Assembly (NCBI RefSeq): GCF_008086045.1
Contig: NZ_VSEY01000057.1
Location: forward strand, 1 to 64,000
Reading direction: 5' to 3'
Source of the DNA: Nonomuraea sp. PA05
GTDB taxonomy: Bacteria; Actinomycetota; Actinomycetes; Streptosporangiales; Streptosporangiaceae
DNA: 64,000 nt
Under the pieces are notes generated by a model. That model had not been told where the DNA came from. It ran no database searches and saw only the letters and a list, made by a program, of their open reading frames with translations. A program made the translations under genes and the position numbers. This document shows, piece after piece, positions 24,656 to 32,847 of the stretch. Each line of letters begins with the position of its first letter. Position 1 is the first letter of the stretch.

Positions 24656-27600
24656 GTGAAGATCCGGTTGCTCGGACCACTCCAAGTCGCCCGCAGTGAC
24701 GGATGGGCGACGATCCGCGCACCTCAGCAGCGTGCCGTGCTGGCGGTGCTGCTCCTCGCGAACGGCAGCCTGGTCACGATCGACCGGCTCATCGACGAGC
24801 TGTGGGGCGAACGGCCGCCCGCCTCCGCCCACAACACGATCCACGCGTACGTGATGCGCCTGCGGCGAGTCCTCACCGGCGAACTCGGGCACCGCCTGAT
24901 CACCCGCCCCCCTGGATACCAGTTCCAGGTCGAGACGCAGGCGCTGGACTGCGGCGTCTTCGAACGGCTCCTCACCGAAGGGCAGGCCGACCTGGCCGCC
25001 GGACGCTGGGAGCCGGCCTCCGAACGGCTCACCCAGGGGCTCGCTCTCTGGCACGGCTCCGCCGCGCTGGCCGACGTGCCCTCGACCCCGGCGGTCGAGG
25101 CCGAGCGGGCCCGGCTGGACCGCTTCCGGCTCACCGCCCTGGAGGCCGGCATCGACGCGAACCTGGAGCTGGGGCGGCACGCCGAAGTGCTGCCCGAGCT
25201 CGAACGGCTCGCGGCCGAGTACCCGCTGCGGGAGAACCTCCGCCGTCTCCTCATGCTGGCGTTGTACCGGTGCGGGCGGCGTACCGACGCGCTCGAGGTC
25301 TATCGCGAGACCCGCCGCCTGTTCATCGACGAGCTGGGCATCGAGCCGGCGAAGGAGCTCCGGGACCTGGAGCACACCATCCTGCGGGACGAACGGCCCC
25401 TCGGCACGGCACCGGGCTCGCGCGGTCCTGCCCGGCTCCGCGACAACCCCCGCGACCCTGCCCGGCTCCGAGACGACTCACGCGATCCTGCCCGGCTCCG
25501 CGACAACCCCCGCGACCCTGCCCGGCTCCGAGACGACTCACGCGATCCTGCCCGGCTCCGCGACGAGCAGCCCGCCGCCCCCGACACGACGCCACGCACG
25601 CGTCCGGCCGGGACAGGGCCGGTGGAAGCGGGGCCGGTGGGAGCGGGGCTGGTGGGAGCGGGGCCGGTCGGGGCGGGGCTGGTCGGGGCGGGGCTGGTCG
25701 GGGCGGGGCCGCCGTGCATGCTGCCGCCGGACATCGCCGACTTCACCGGCCGGGAGGAGCAGGTGCGGCAGCTCATGGCCCGGCTCGCCCGCGACGACGA
25801 GACGACGGCCCCGGCCGTGACAGCGCTGTGCGGCCACGGCGGCATCGGCAAGACGGCGCTGGCCGTGCACGTCGCGCACCGCCTCCGCACCCGCTTCCCC
25901 GGCGGCCAGCTCTACGTCGACCTCCACGGCGCCGAGCAGGACCCGGCAGACCCCGGCGAGGTACTGGCCCGCTTCCTAACAGCGCTGGGCGCCGACGGCA
26001 GAGCGCTCCCCACCAGCACGGAGGAGCGCGCGGAACGGTATCGCGGGCTGCTGGCGCACTCCCGGCTGCTGGTCGTCCTGGACAACGCGGCCAGCGAACG
26101 CCAGATCAGGCCGCTGCTCCCCGGCAGCCCGAGCTGCGCCGTGATCGTGACCTCCAGGCGCAGGCTCCGTTGGATCAGCTCCCAGCCCCTCCACCTCGAC
26201 GTCCTCGAATCGGGCTCGGCCCGTCAGCTGCTGACCAGGATCGTCGGCGCCGAACGCCCGGCCGGCGCGCCCGAGGCCGCCGAGACGATAGTGCGGCTCT
26301 GCGGCTACCTGCCGCTCGCCATCCGGGTGGCCGGCGGACGGCTCGCCGCGCGGCCGCACTGGCCGCTGGAGCGGATGGCCACCCGGCTGCTGGACGAGCG
26401 GCAGCGGCTGGACGAGCTGTCCGAGGACGACATGGCGGTACGGGCCAGCCTGGAGCTCAGCTACGCCGCGCTGGAGCCCGGCAGCCGGTTCTTCTTCCGC
26501 TCGCTCGGCCTGCTCGACGTCCCCGACTTCGCCGCCTGGCTGCCGGCCGCCATGCTCGACATCGCGGTCGAGCAGGCCGAGACCCACCTGGACTCCCTCC
26601 TCGACGCCCAGCTCCTCACCTGGGCCGGCACCGACGGGCTCGGGCAGAACCGCTACCGCTTGCACGACCTCGTCCGCCTGTACGCCCGCGAACGCGCCGA
26701 GCACGAGGACCCTGCCGAGGTGCACGCCCAGCTCCGCACCCGCGCGCTGGGCGCCTGGCTCGCCCTCGCGGAGACCGCCGACCAGCTCCTGTCCGAACGT
26801 GTCGCCGCCGACATCTACGGATCGGCGCACCGGTGGCCTCCCGATCCGGCCATCGTCCGGGCGGTCCAGGCGGATCCCACGGCGTGGTTCGACAGCGAGC
26901 GCGCCGCCCTGCCCACGCTCATCGCCCAGGCGGGCGCGGCCGGCCTGGACGACACCGCCTGGGAGCTGGCCGCCACCGCGATCAACTACTTCGCGTTCCG
27001 CGGCCTCTACCACAGCTGGCTGCAGACCCACGAGCTGGCCCGCCAGGTGTGCGCCCAGTCAGGCAACCGCCGCGGCGAGGCCGTCATGCTCCGCAACCTC
27101 GGCTATCTGCGCATGACGGGCGTCAAGGCGACCCCGAGGATCATCCTGGTCGGAGCGGAGTCCGCGCTGGAGACGTTCCGGCAGACCGACGACCTGCACG
27201 GCCAGATCGACGCCCAGTTCCTGTGCGGGGTCGCGCTGCGCCACAAGGGCGACTTCGGGCAGGCGCACGCGCACGCGACCGAGGCCATGGCGGCCGCGAT
27301 AACGGCGGCGTACGAGCTGGGCCAGGGCCGCCTGTGGTACCTGCGGGCCATGATCGCGCGCGAGCAGGGACGTCCGGACGCCGCCGGCTACGCCGAGCTC
27401 AGCTTCAAGCTCGCCGAACGCAGCGGCGCCATCCACGACCGGGTGCTGGCCCTGTGGGAGCTGGCTGCCGCGCCCGCCGACACGGGTGCCGCACGGCAGC
27501 AGACGCTGGAGCGCGTCCACGACCACATCGACGTGTGCCGCAGGCGCAGCGAGCGGCTGCTGGAGGCGTACCTGCTGCTCTGCGCGGGCAACCTCGACCG

Positions 27601-27949
27601 CGCCCTGCGGCGGGCGGACGCGCGGGACGAGATCGAGCGCGCGCTCAAGGTCTTCGAGACGTACGCCGTCCCCCTCGGCCGTACCGTCGGCCTGCGGCTG
27701 CTCGGTGAGCTCGACCACGCGGCGGGGGAGTACGCGCACGCGTGCGGCTACCTCCACGACGCCGCCGAGATCGGCCGCCAGACGAACAACACCTACGAGC
27801 AGGCCCTCGCGCTGAAGGCCCTGGAGGCCGCGTGGCACGCCAGGGGGGATCGCGACGCGGCGCGGCAGGCGCGGGAGGAGGCGCTGGCGCTGTTCAGGAA
27901 GCTGAACAACCTGCGCGAGGTCGTGGAGATCACCGGCCTCATCCGCTGA
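24656..27949 (+). CDS. SARP/AfsR-type cluster regulator (BTAD + NB-ARC + TPR)
   Basis: About 1097 residues from a GTG at 24656 that follows GGAGAAGG; an ATG at 24620 lacks a ribosome site. The start KIRLLGPLQV is typical of SARP regulators. Trans_reg_C (OmpR-like winged helix) is at about 1-90, BTAD at about 95-240 (ELERLAAEYPLRENLRRLLM), a low-complexity linker at about 260-360, and NB-ARC with Walker A CGHGGIGKTAL near 398 and VVLDNA as Walker B. ARC2 and TPR-like repeats run to the end. It is an ATP-dependent activator of secondary metabolism by family, sitting 47 bases after the MFS gene. It very likely drives the ATP-grasp cluster. Confidence 0.92.
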   Translation: MKIRLLGPLQVARSDGWATIRAPQQRAVLAVLLLANGSLVTIDRLIDELWGERPPASAHNTIHAYVMRLRRVLTGELGHRLITRPPGYQFQVETQALDCGVFERLLTEGQADLAAGRWEPASERLTQGLALWHGSAALADVPSTPAVEAERARLDRFRLTALEAGIDANLELGRHAEVLPELERLAAEYPLRENLRRLLMLALYRCGRRTDALEVYRETRRLFIDELGIEPAKELRDLEHTILRDERPLGTAPGSRGPARLRDNPRDPARLRDDSRDPARLRDNPRDPARLRDDSRDPARLRDEQPAAPDTTPRTRPAGTGPVEAGPVGAGLVGAGPVGAGLVGAGLVGAGPPCMLPPDIADFTGREEQVRQLMARLARDDETTAPAVTALCGHGGIGKTALAVHVAHRLRTRFPGGQLYVDLHGAEQDPADPGEVLARFLTALGADGRALPTSTEERAERYRGLLAHSRLLVVLDNAASERQIRPLLPGSPSCAVIVTSRRRLRWISSQPLHLDVLESGSARQLLTRIVGAERPAGAPEAAETIVRLCGYLPLAIRVAGGRLAARPHWPLERMATRLLDERQRLDELSEDDMAVRASLELSYAALEPGSRFFFRSLGLLDVPDFAAWLPAAMLDIAVEQAETHLDSLLDAQLLTWAGTDGLGQNRYRLHDLVRLYARERAEHEDPAEVHAQLRTRALGAWLALAETADQLLSERVAADIYGSAHRWPPDPAIVRAVQADPTAWFDSERAALPTLIAQAGAAGLDDTAWELAATAINYFAFRGLYHSWLQTHELARQVCAQSGNRRGEAVMLRNLGYLRMTGVKATPRIILVGAESALETFRQTDDLHGQIDAQFLCGVALRHKGDFGQAHAHATEAMAAAITAAYELGQGRLWYLRAMIAREQGRPDAAGYAELSFKLAERSGAIHDRVLALWELAAAPADTGAARQQTLERVHDHIDVCRRRSERLLEAYLLLCAGNLDRALRRADARDEIERALKVFETYAVPLGRTVGLRLLGELDHAAGEYAHACGYLHDAAEIGRQTNNTYEQALALKALEAAWHARGDRDAARQAREEALALFRKLNNLREVVEITGLIR
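25441..25560 (+). repeat. Perfect 60-bp tandem duplication inside the SARP gene
   Basis: Bases 25441-25500 and 25501-25560 are identical. Each 60-base unit is itself two diverged 30-base halves, encoding DPARLRD followed by NPR or DSR. With flanking partial units the protein has five 10-residue repeats, rich in Arg/Asp, in the BTAD to NB-ARC linker. Confidence 0.95.
25621..25712 (+). repeat. 15-bp tandem array encoding Gly-Val-Gly-Ala linker
   Basis: Units like GTCGGGGCGGGGCTG repeat about six times and encode GPVGAG/GLVGAG pentapeptide repeats. It follows directly after the 60-bp repeats in the same linker, so two unrelated repeat types make up the linker. Confidence 0.85.
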
Positions 27950-28026
27950 CCCGCCGCGCCACTGTCCGCCGCGCATGTGTCAGCCGCGCATGCCATCTCG
28001 CCGCGCCTGCTGGTCCCACCACGCTG

Positions 28027-28572
28027 CTATCCGGCCGCGCCGCTGTCCCGTGCGGTGGCGAGGGACTCCTGGTACGCCGCCAGCACCTGCTTGCGCCGCT
28101 TGACCGGCAGCCGGTCGATGTACAGGTACCCGTCGAGATGGTCGGTCTCGTGCTGCAGGCATCGGGCCAGGAACCCGGTGCCCTCGACCGTCACGGGCTC
28201 GCCGGCCGCGTCGAAGCCCCGCACGGTGGCGCGGTCGGACCGGGCGAGCGGCGCGTACTGGCCGGGCACCGACAGGCACCCCTCGTCGCCGCCGTCGAGG
28301 CGCCGCTCACCGAGCCCCGGCACCTCCAGCACCGGGTTGACCACGACGCCCTTGTGGCGCACGTCCTGGTCGTCCGGGCAGTCGTAGACGAAGACGCGCA
28401 GCGGCACGCCGATCTGGTTGGCGGCCAGGCCGACGCCCTCGGCCGCGTACATGCTGGCGAACATGTCGTCCACGAGCGCCGCCAGTTCCCCGTCGAACCG
28501 GGTGACCGGCTCGCACGGGCGATGCAGCACCGGGTCCCCCACGGTCACGATCGGCCGGACCTCTCCCACCAC
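28027..28572 (-). CDS. def: Peptide deformylase
   Basis: About 181 residues from a GTG at 28572 (a second GTG is at 28569), downstream of GAGGAAGG. It removes the formyl group from new N-terminal methionines. All three motifs are intact: GVGLAANQIG (residues 46-55), EGCLSVPG with metal-ligand Cys99, and HETDHLDG with His141, Glu142 and His145. The C-terminus extends past the fold with a basic and Ala-rich tail. It stands apart from fmt, so it is probably one of several def copies in the genome. It is divergent from the neighbouring methyltransferase. Confidence 0.93.
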   Translation of the reverse strand: MVGEVRPIVTVGDPVLHRPCEPVTRFDGELAALVDDMFASMYAAEGVGLAANQIGVPLRVFVYDCPDDQDVRHKGVVVNPVLEVPGLGERRLDGGDEGCLSVPGQYAPLARSDRATVRGFDAAGEPVTVEGTGFLARCLQHETDHLDGYLYIDRLPVKRRKQVLAAYQESLATARDSGAAG

Positions 28573-28623
28573 CAACGCCCCTTCCTCGGCTGAATCCGGC
28601 ACAAGTCTACGCAGTCTCCGACA

Positions 28624-28642
28624 TGTCTCGAAATATAAGACA
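28624..28642. promoter_or_regulatory. AT-rich divergent region between def and methyltransferase
   Basis: TGTCT (28624-28628) and AGACA (28638-28642) form a short inverted repeat around CGAAATATA. The whole 28594-28709 gap is AT-rich for this genome and must hold both divergent promoters, but no -35/-10 pair is convincing. Confidence 0.3.
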
Positions 28643-28709
28643 GTTTCTCTTGAATAGTGAGATGGCGTTAGGGTTGCGGCAACGTCGCCGAGACCGAGGG
28701 AGTTCACCG

Positions 28710-29516
28710 ATGGACGCCGTCTACACGCATGGCCACCACGAGTCCGTGCTGCGCTCGCACCGCTGGCGCACCGCGGAGAACTCCGCCGCCTACCTGGTGC
28801 CGCACCTCAAGCCGCACATGAAGATCCTGGACGTGGGCAGCGGCCCCGGCACGATCACGGCCGACCTGGCGGCGCTCGTCCCCGACGGCCGGCTGACGGC
28901 GTCCGAGGTCACCGCGGACGCGCTGGAGCTGGCCAAGGCCGAGGTGGCGGCCAGAGGTCTGACGAACGTGGACTTCGCCGTGGCGGACGTGCACGCGCTG
29001 GACCACCCGGACGAAACGTTCTGCGTGGTCCACGCCCACCAGGTGCTGCAGCACGTCGGCGACCCGGTGCGGGCGCTGCGGGAGATGCGGCGGGTCACCA
29101 GGCCGGGCGGGTTCGTGGCGGTGCGGGACAGCGACTACGCGGCGTTCACCTGGTGGCCGCGGGTTCCGGCGCTGGACGAGTGGATGGCGCTCTACCAGCG
29201 GGTCGCGCGCGGCAACGGGGGCGAGCCCGACGCGGGGCGGCGGCTGCTGTCCTGGGCGCGGCAGGCCGGTTTCGAGGACGTCACCGCCACGTCCAGCACC
29301 TGGACCTTCGCCGACCCGGAGGACCGGGCCTGGTGGGGCGGGATGTGGGCGGAGCGCATCGTGAGCTCCGCGATGGCGGAGCAGGCCGTGGCCACCGGCG
29401 CCGCCACGGAGGCGGACCTGCGGCGCATGTCGGAGGGGTGGCTGGAGTGGGCGGCGGCCGGGGACGGATGGCTGTCCGTCCTGCACGGCGAGATCCTCTG
29501 CCGCGTCACCACCTGA
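28710..29516 (+). CDS. UbiE/COQ5-like SAM-dependent methyltransferase
   Basis: 268 residues. Motif I is ILDVGSGPGTITADLA near residue 40, the acidic residue after strand 2 is in ASEVTADALELA, motif II is FAVADVHAL, and the post-motifs are HAHQVLQHVGDP and RRVTRPGGFVAVRD. This is a methyltransf_11/25 enzyme. The substrate is unknown; the conserved H-Q-V-L-Q-H-x-x-D pattern is seen in small-molecule methyltransferases of actinomycetes. The start ATG 28710 follows GAGGGAG; the frame extends to 28623 but without a ribosome site. Confidence 0.85.
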   Translation: MDAVYTHGHHESVLRSHRWRTAENSAAYLVPHLKPHMKILDVGSGPGTITADLAALVPDGRLTASEVTADALELAKAEVAARGLTNVDFAVADVHALDHPDETFCVVHAHQVLQHVGDPVRALREMRRVTRPGGFVAVRDSDYAAFTWWPRVPALDEWMALYQRVARGNGGEPDAGRRLLSWARQAGFEDVTATSSTWTFADPEDRAWWGGMWAERIVSSAMAEQAVATGAATEADLRRMSEGWLEWAAAGDGWLSVLHGEILCRVTT

Positions 29517-29534
29517 CCGGACGCGGAGCGCTCG

Positions 29535-30050
29535 TCAGAAGCCCAGGGTGCGCACCCGCTGCCACTGCGGGTCGCGGTAGAGCACCATGTCCGTGCCCAC
29601 CATCTCGTCGGGCGCCGACAACATGGTGATCTCACCCGCCGCCTGCAACTGCAGCAGCAGGTCGCGCACCCGCGGCCCCACCGGCAGCCGCCCCGTGGGC
29701 AGCCCGAGCCCGTTGCGCACCGTGTCGGCCACCTCGGACAGGCGGAAGGGCCCGTCGAACGCCGCCACGACCCCGCGCACCACCGTGATCGTGATCAGGT
29801 GCTCGGCCTCGGCGTGCGCGAGCTGCCAGGTCACCTGCTCCCTGCGCCGCCCGGTGCCCGCGCAGGACGTGCAGGGCCGGCTCAGCTCCGGCGCCACCTC
29901 CTCCTCGGCCGTGCCGAGACAGGCCGAGCACAGGCCGTTCTCGGCGGCGTGCAGCTCGGCGGTCATCCGGCCGCCGAGGATCACGCCGCAGCCGCAGGCG
30001 AACGCGTCGCCCAGGATGCCGGACCGGGGGGAGATCGCATGCTCACTCAC
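29535..30050 (-). CDS. Hypothetical protein with DnaJ-like zinc-finger motifs
   Basis: 171 residues, family not recognised. The N-terminal half has a CGCG pair and then CSACLGT and CTSCAGTG, two CxxC knuckles that resemble the CxxCxGxG repeats of DnaJ and suggest one bound zinc. The C-terminal half looks like a small winged or helical domain (FRLSEVADTVRNGLGLPTGRLPV, then VRDLLLQLQAAGEI). There is no signal peptide or membrane segment. It runs convergent with the methyltransferase, and the next leftward gene begins upstream at 31037. Confidence 0.65.
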   Translation of the reverse strand: MSEHAISPRSGILGDAFACGCGVILGGRMTAELHAAENGLCSACLGTAEEEVAPELSRPCTSCAGTGRRREQVTWQLAHAEAEHLITITVVRGVVAAFDGPFRLSEVADTVRNGLGLPTGRLPVGPRVRDLLLQLQAAGEITMLSAPDEMVGTDMVLYRDPQWQRVRTLGF

Positions 30051-30107
30051 CGAGCCGACTCTACCCCCGCCCCCGCCGTCACAGGGCCACCACGGGTCAC
30101 CCGGGCC

Positions 30108-31037
30108 TCACCCCCGCAGGTCGGCCAGCCCCCTCAGCCGCCGCAACGCCTTGCGTGCCGCCGCCACCACCCGCTCGTCCGGATGATGGTCGATGAACAC
30201 CCGCAGCACCTGCCCCGTCCACGGGTGATCGCCGAACGCCAGGATCGCGATCGTCCCCGCCTGCTCCTCGGGCTTCATCCCCATCGCGATCGACTCGATC
30301 ACCTCGCCCGTCTCCCCGCCGAACTCCAGCAGCGCCGCCGCCATGTCGACCAGCACCCAGGCGATCTCGTCCGGCGTCGGCTGCCGCTCCTCCCGCCCGG
30401 TCCTGGCCGCGATCACCGCCCCCAGCTTGGGCTCCTCCAGCAGCCGGGCCAGCGCCTGCCGCCCCTCCTCGCCGAACGCCGTGGACAGCAGCTCCACGCC
30501 GACCGCCCGGCTCAGCGGGCTCACGGCGCCCAGCACGGACGCGATCTCGTCCGCCGCCGCCTGCTCGTCGCGGCCCTCCAGCCACCCGGCCAGCTCCTCG
30601 CCGCGCTCACTCTCCGGATACGACCGCAGCCCGTGCAGCAGCGTCGCCGCGTCGGCGTCCGCGAGCGTCCCCATGACGGGGATGTCCTGCCCGGTGGTCT
30701 CGGCGATGATCTGCCGCGCCACCCACAGCCCGAGCCAGCTCAGCGTGTACGGCTCCGCCTGCCGCACCAGGCCGAGCCCCGTCAGCGTCGGGGACGCCTT
30801 GCCACTGAGCGGCTCCCTGGACAGGAACAGCCGGACCAGCTCCAGCAGCAGCCCCTCGTCCCCGGCCAGCCGCTTGCGGCAGTGCTCCGCCCAGAAGGCC
30901 AGCACCTCCGTGTCGTCCCCTTCCGGCTGCAGCGCTCCGGCCATGGGAGCGGCGCGCACGGCGGACGCGAGCGTGGCCTTGCCGGGCAGCCGGATGGGGG
31001 GCTGCAAGGGCAGCGTGTCGTCGTCGTAGGAGCTCAC
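30108..31037 (-). CDS. Hypothetical protein, helical repeat-like
   Basis: 309 residues from a GTG at 31037, after a purine-rich AAAGGA. No domain is recognised. The sequence is soluble and rich in Leu/Ala/Glu helices, with successive helical pairs such as LVRLFLSREPL, LARLLEEPKLGAV and VLRVFIDHHPDERVVAAARKALRRL. The last stretch looks HEAT-repeat-like. It is divergent from the GNAT gene at 31171. Longer frames would extend into that gene and are rejected. Confidence 0.6.
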   Translation of the reverse strand: MSSYDDDTLPLQPPIRLPGKATLASAVRAAPMAGALQPEGDDTEVLAFWAEHCRKRLAGDEGLLLELVRLFLSREPLSGKASPTLTGLGLVRQAEPYTLSWLGLWVARQIIAETTGQDIPVMGTLADADAATLLHGLRSYPESERGEELAGWLEGRDEQAAADEIASVLGAVSPLSRAVGVELLSTAFGEEGRQALARLLEEPKLGAVIAARTGREERQPTPDEIAWVLVDMAAALLEFGGETGEVIESIAMGMKPEEQAGTIAILAFGDHPWTGQVLRVFIDHHPDERVVAAARKALRRLRGLADLRG

Positions 31038-31170
31038 CCGCCCATCCTTTCGCGAGTTCTCCGCTAGAGTGGCCCGCCGACGCCGAAAAGTCAGAAGAAA
31101 GGAGGCGCACCGAGATGTTCGGCACGTTCCGTGGCGCTCGCCGCGCCCGCTTCTGCTTCCCGGAGGATCC

Positions 31171-32112
31171 ATGCGTTTCCGTCCCGCCGTCGAGGACGAT
31201 CTAGACCGCCTGCTCGGCTGCGTCGTCGACGAGTCCATCAGCTGGTCCCATCCCGACCGGCTGCTGTCGTTCCTGGAGAGTGGCAACTACCGCTACGACC
31301 GCGTCTGGCTCGCCGAGGACGAGCCGGGCGGTGAGATCATGGCGCGCGCCGTGTGGTGGGGCTTCCCCGGCGACCGGCCGCTCGCGCTCGACTGCCTGTA
31401 CGTCGCCCCCTCGGCGCCCGACCGCGTCGGCCTGGCCGCCGAGCTGCTGCGCCGGGCCCATGCCGCGTTCGGCGAGTCGCCCGCGTACCACGTCTTCGTC
31501 TCCAACGGCTGGCGCGACGACCCGAAGGCGAGCGCGGCCATCGCGTGGCGGTGGGAGGCCGCGGGGCGCGCGGGGCTGACCGACGAGCTCGAACGCCTGC
31601 GCTACGAGTGGACGGCGGCCGACGCGGCCGTGCCCGAGCCGTCCGGCCGGCTGGAGTTCCGCGAGGAGGACGACGACGAGGCGTTCGTGTCGGCGTTCGT
31701 CAGGGTGGCGGCCGGGACGCTCGACCACCACACCCGCCAGGCCCTGGCCACCATGGGGCCGCAGGAGCAGGCGCGCGAGGACCTCCGCGACCTCAGGTCC
31801 ATGCCGGGCGACCGGGCGTGGTGGCGGCTCGCCTACGACAAGGCGGGCGAGCTGGTGGGGGTCGCGCTGCCGTCGGCGAACAACGCGGGGCCCGTGGTGG
31901 GCTACCTCGGGGTGGTGCCGGAGAAGCGCGGCCACGGCTACGTCGACGACCTGCTCGCCGAGATCACGCGCTGCCACGCCGAGCGCGGCGTGCAGCGCGT
32001 CGTGGCCGACACGGACGCGGGCAACGTGCCGATGGCCCGCGCGTTCGAACGGGCCGGATACCGCAACTTCTCCGTGAGACTGGTCCTGTCGGCCGATCCC
32101 GCCGCGACGTGA
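31171..32112 (+). CDS. GNAT-family N-acetyltransferase
   Basis: 313 residues. The first half is a degenerate GNAT-like domain. The second half has the acetyl-CoA pyrophosphate loop in GYLGVVPEKRGHGYVDDLLAEI and the C-terminal NVPMARAFERAGYRNF, the usual G-Y/F ending of the fold. The substrate is unknown. The start ATG 31171 follows CGGAGGATCC. The gene is divergent from the hypothetical at 30108 and convergent with the nucleotidyltransferase, with a hairpin between them. Confidence 0.82.
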   Translation: MRFRPAVEDDLDRLLGCVVDESISWSHPDRLLSFLESGNYRYDRVWLAEDEPGGEIMARAVWWGFPGDRPLALDCLYVAPSAPDRVGLAAELLRRAHAAFGESPAYHVFVSNGWRDDPKASAAIAWRWEAAGRAGLTDELERLRYEWTAADAAVPEPSGRLEFREEDDDEAFVSAFVRVAAGTLDHHTRQALATMGPQEQAREDLRDLRSMPGDRAWWRLAYDKAGELVGVALPSANNAGPVVGYLGVVPEKRGHGYVDDLLAEITRCHAERGVQRVVADTDAGNVPMARAFERAGYRNFSVRLVLSADPAAT

Positions 32113-32150
32113 TGGCGCGGCGGGCCCCTACCCGCCGCCGCGCGAACGTC
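32106..32150. terminator. Bidirectional hairpin between convergent GNAT and nucleotidyltransferase genes
   Basis: GCGCGGCGGG, the loop CCCCTA, then CCCGCCGCCGCGC forms a very GC-rich stem with a small bulge. The outer arms GACGT and ACGTC extend it. There is no T-run, as is common in actinomycetes. It overlaps the two stop codons. Confidence 0.5.
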
Positions 32151-32820
32151 ACGGCCGCCCCCGCGGCAGGTTCTCCTGCCGCACCCGCACCAGGAACTCC
32201 TCCACCCGCCCCCGATCCGGCGACGCGGGCAGGGCGCCGGGCTCCGCGGTCAGTTCGGCCGACAGGGCGGCCCGCCAGGCGAGCAGCGAGTCCCAGGGCA
32301 TCTCGCCGCGCCGGACCGCGAGCAGCCGCTCCCGGTGCTCGGCCATCCCGACGAGTGGTTCGCCGTGCCGGACCAGGTGCAGCCCGCTGATGAGCAGCCG
32401 GATCATGTGCATGGCCTGCTTCCAGTTGGGCCGTTCCGGGTCGAGCCGCCGCAGTTGCGCCTCGGCGTACCCGGCGAAGGAGCGTTGCGCCCGTACGGAC
32501 AGGAAGGCCTCGCGCAGGTCGCGCAGCCGCTGCCCGGCGGGGGTGATCACCTCGACGAGAGGGGACCACAGGCACTCCAGGACGGTGGGGTTGGCGTCGA
32601 GAGCCAGCCCGCAGAAGCGCTCCACCTCCCAGGAGAACTGTTCGGGCAGCGGCCCGTCCCGGTGCGTGGGCGGCTTGTCGAGCCGCCAGAAGGCCGAGGT
32701 CGGCGCCACGAACACGCCGCGCCGGTCGGTGTCGGAGTCGTCGGTGTCCAGTTCGTACGCCCTCGACCCCACCACCACGGAAAGGATCACGTCATCGCTC
32801 ACCCGGATATCTTGCGTCAT
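32149..32820 (-). CDS. Predicted nucleotidyltransferase (COG3541 type)
   Basis: 223 residues. The nucleotidyltransferase motif is VVGSRAYELDTDDSDTDRRGVFV, combining the G-S loop with the D-x-D catalytic pair of the polymerase-beta superfamily near residues 16-35. The rest is helical, with HMIRLLISGLHLV. Family members are often toxin-antitoxin or phage-linked, but here no partner gene is next to it. The ATG at 32820 has a poor ribosome site, and a GTG at 32802 (VSDDVILS) is the alternative. It is divergent from the acyl-CoA synthetase, with 27 bases between them. Confidence 0.8.
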   Translation of the reverse strand: MTQDIRVSDDVILSVVVGSRAYELDTDDSDTDRRGVFVAPTSAFWRLDKPPTHRDGPLPEQFSWEVERFCGLALDANPTVLECLWSPLVEVITPAGQRLRDLREAFLSVRAQRSFAGYAEAQLRRLDPERPNWKQAMHMIRLLISGLHLVRHGEPLVGMAEHRERLLAVRRGEMPWDSLLAWRAALSAELTAEPGALPASPDRGRVEEFLVRVRQENLPRGRP

Positions 32821-32847
32821 GGGGCCGCGGGCTGTTCTGATCGACGG

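Noticed and set aside
32149..32820. Toxin-antitoxin pair with the nucleotidyltransferase
   Set aside because: No small partner gene (for example HEPN/MNT-type) is adjacent; neighbours are a GNAT and an acyl-CoA synthetase on opposite strands.
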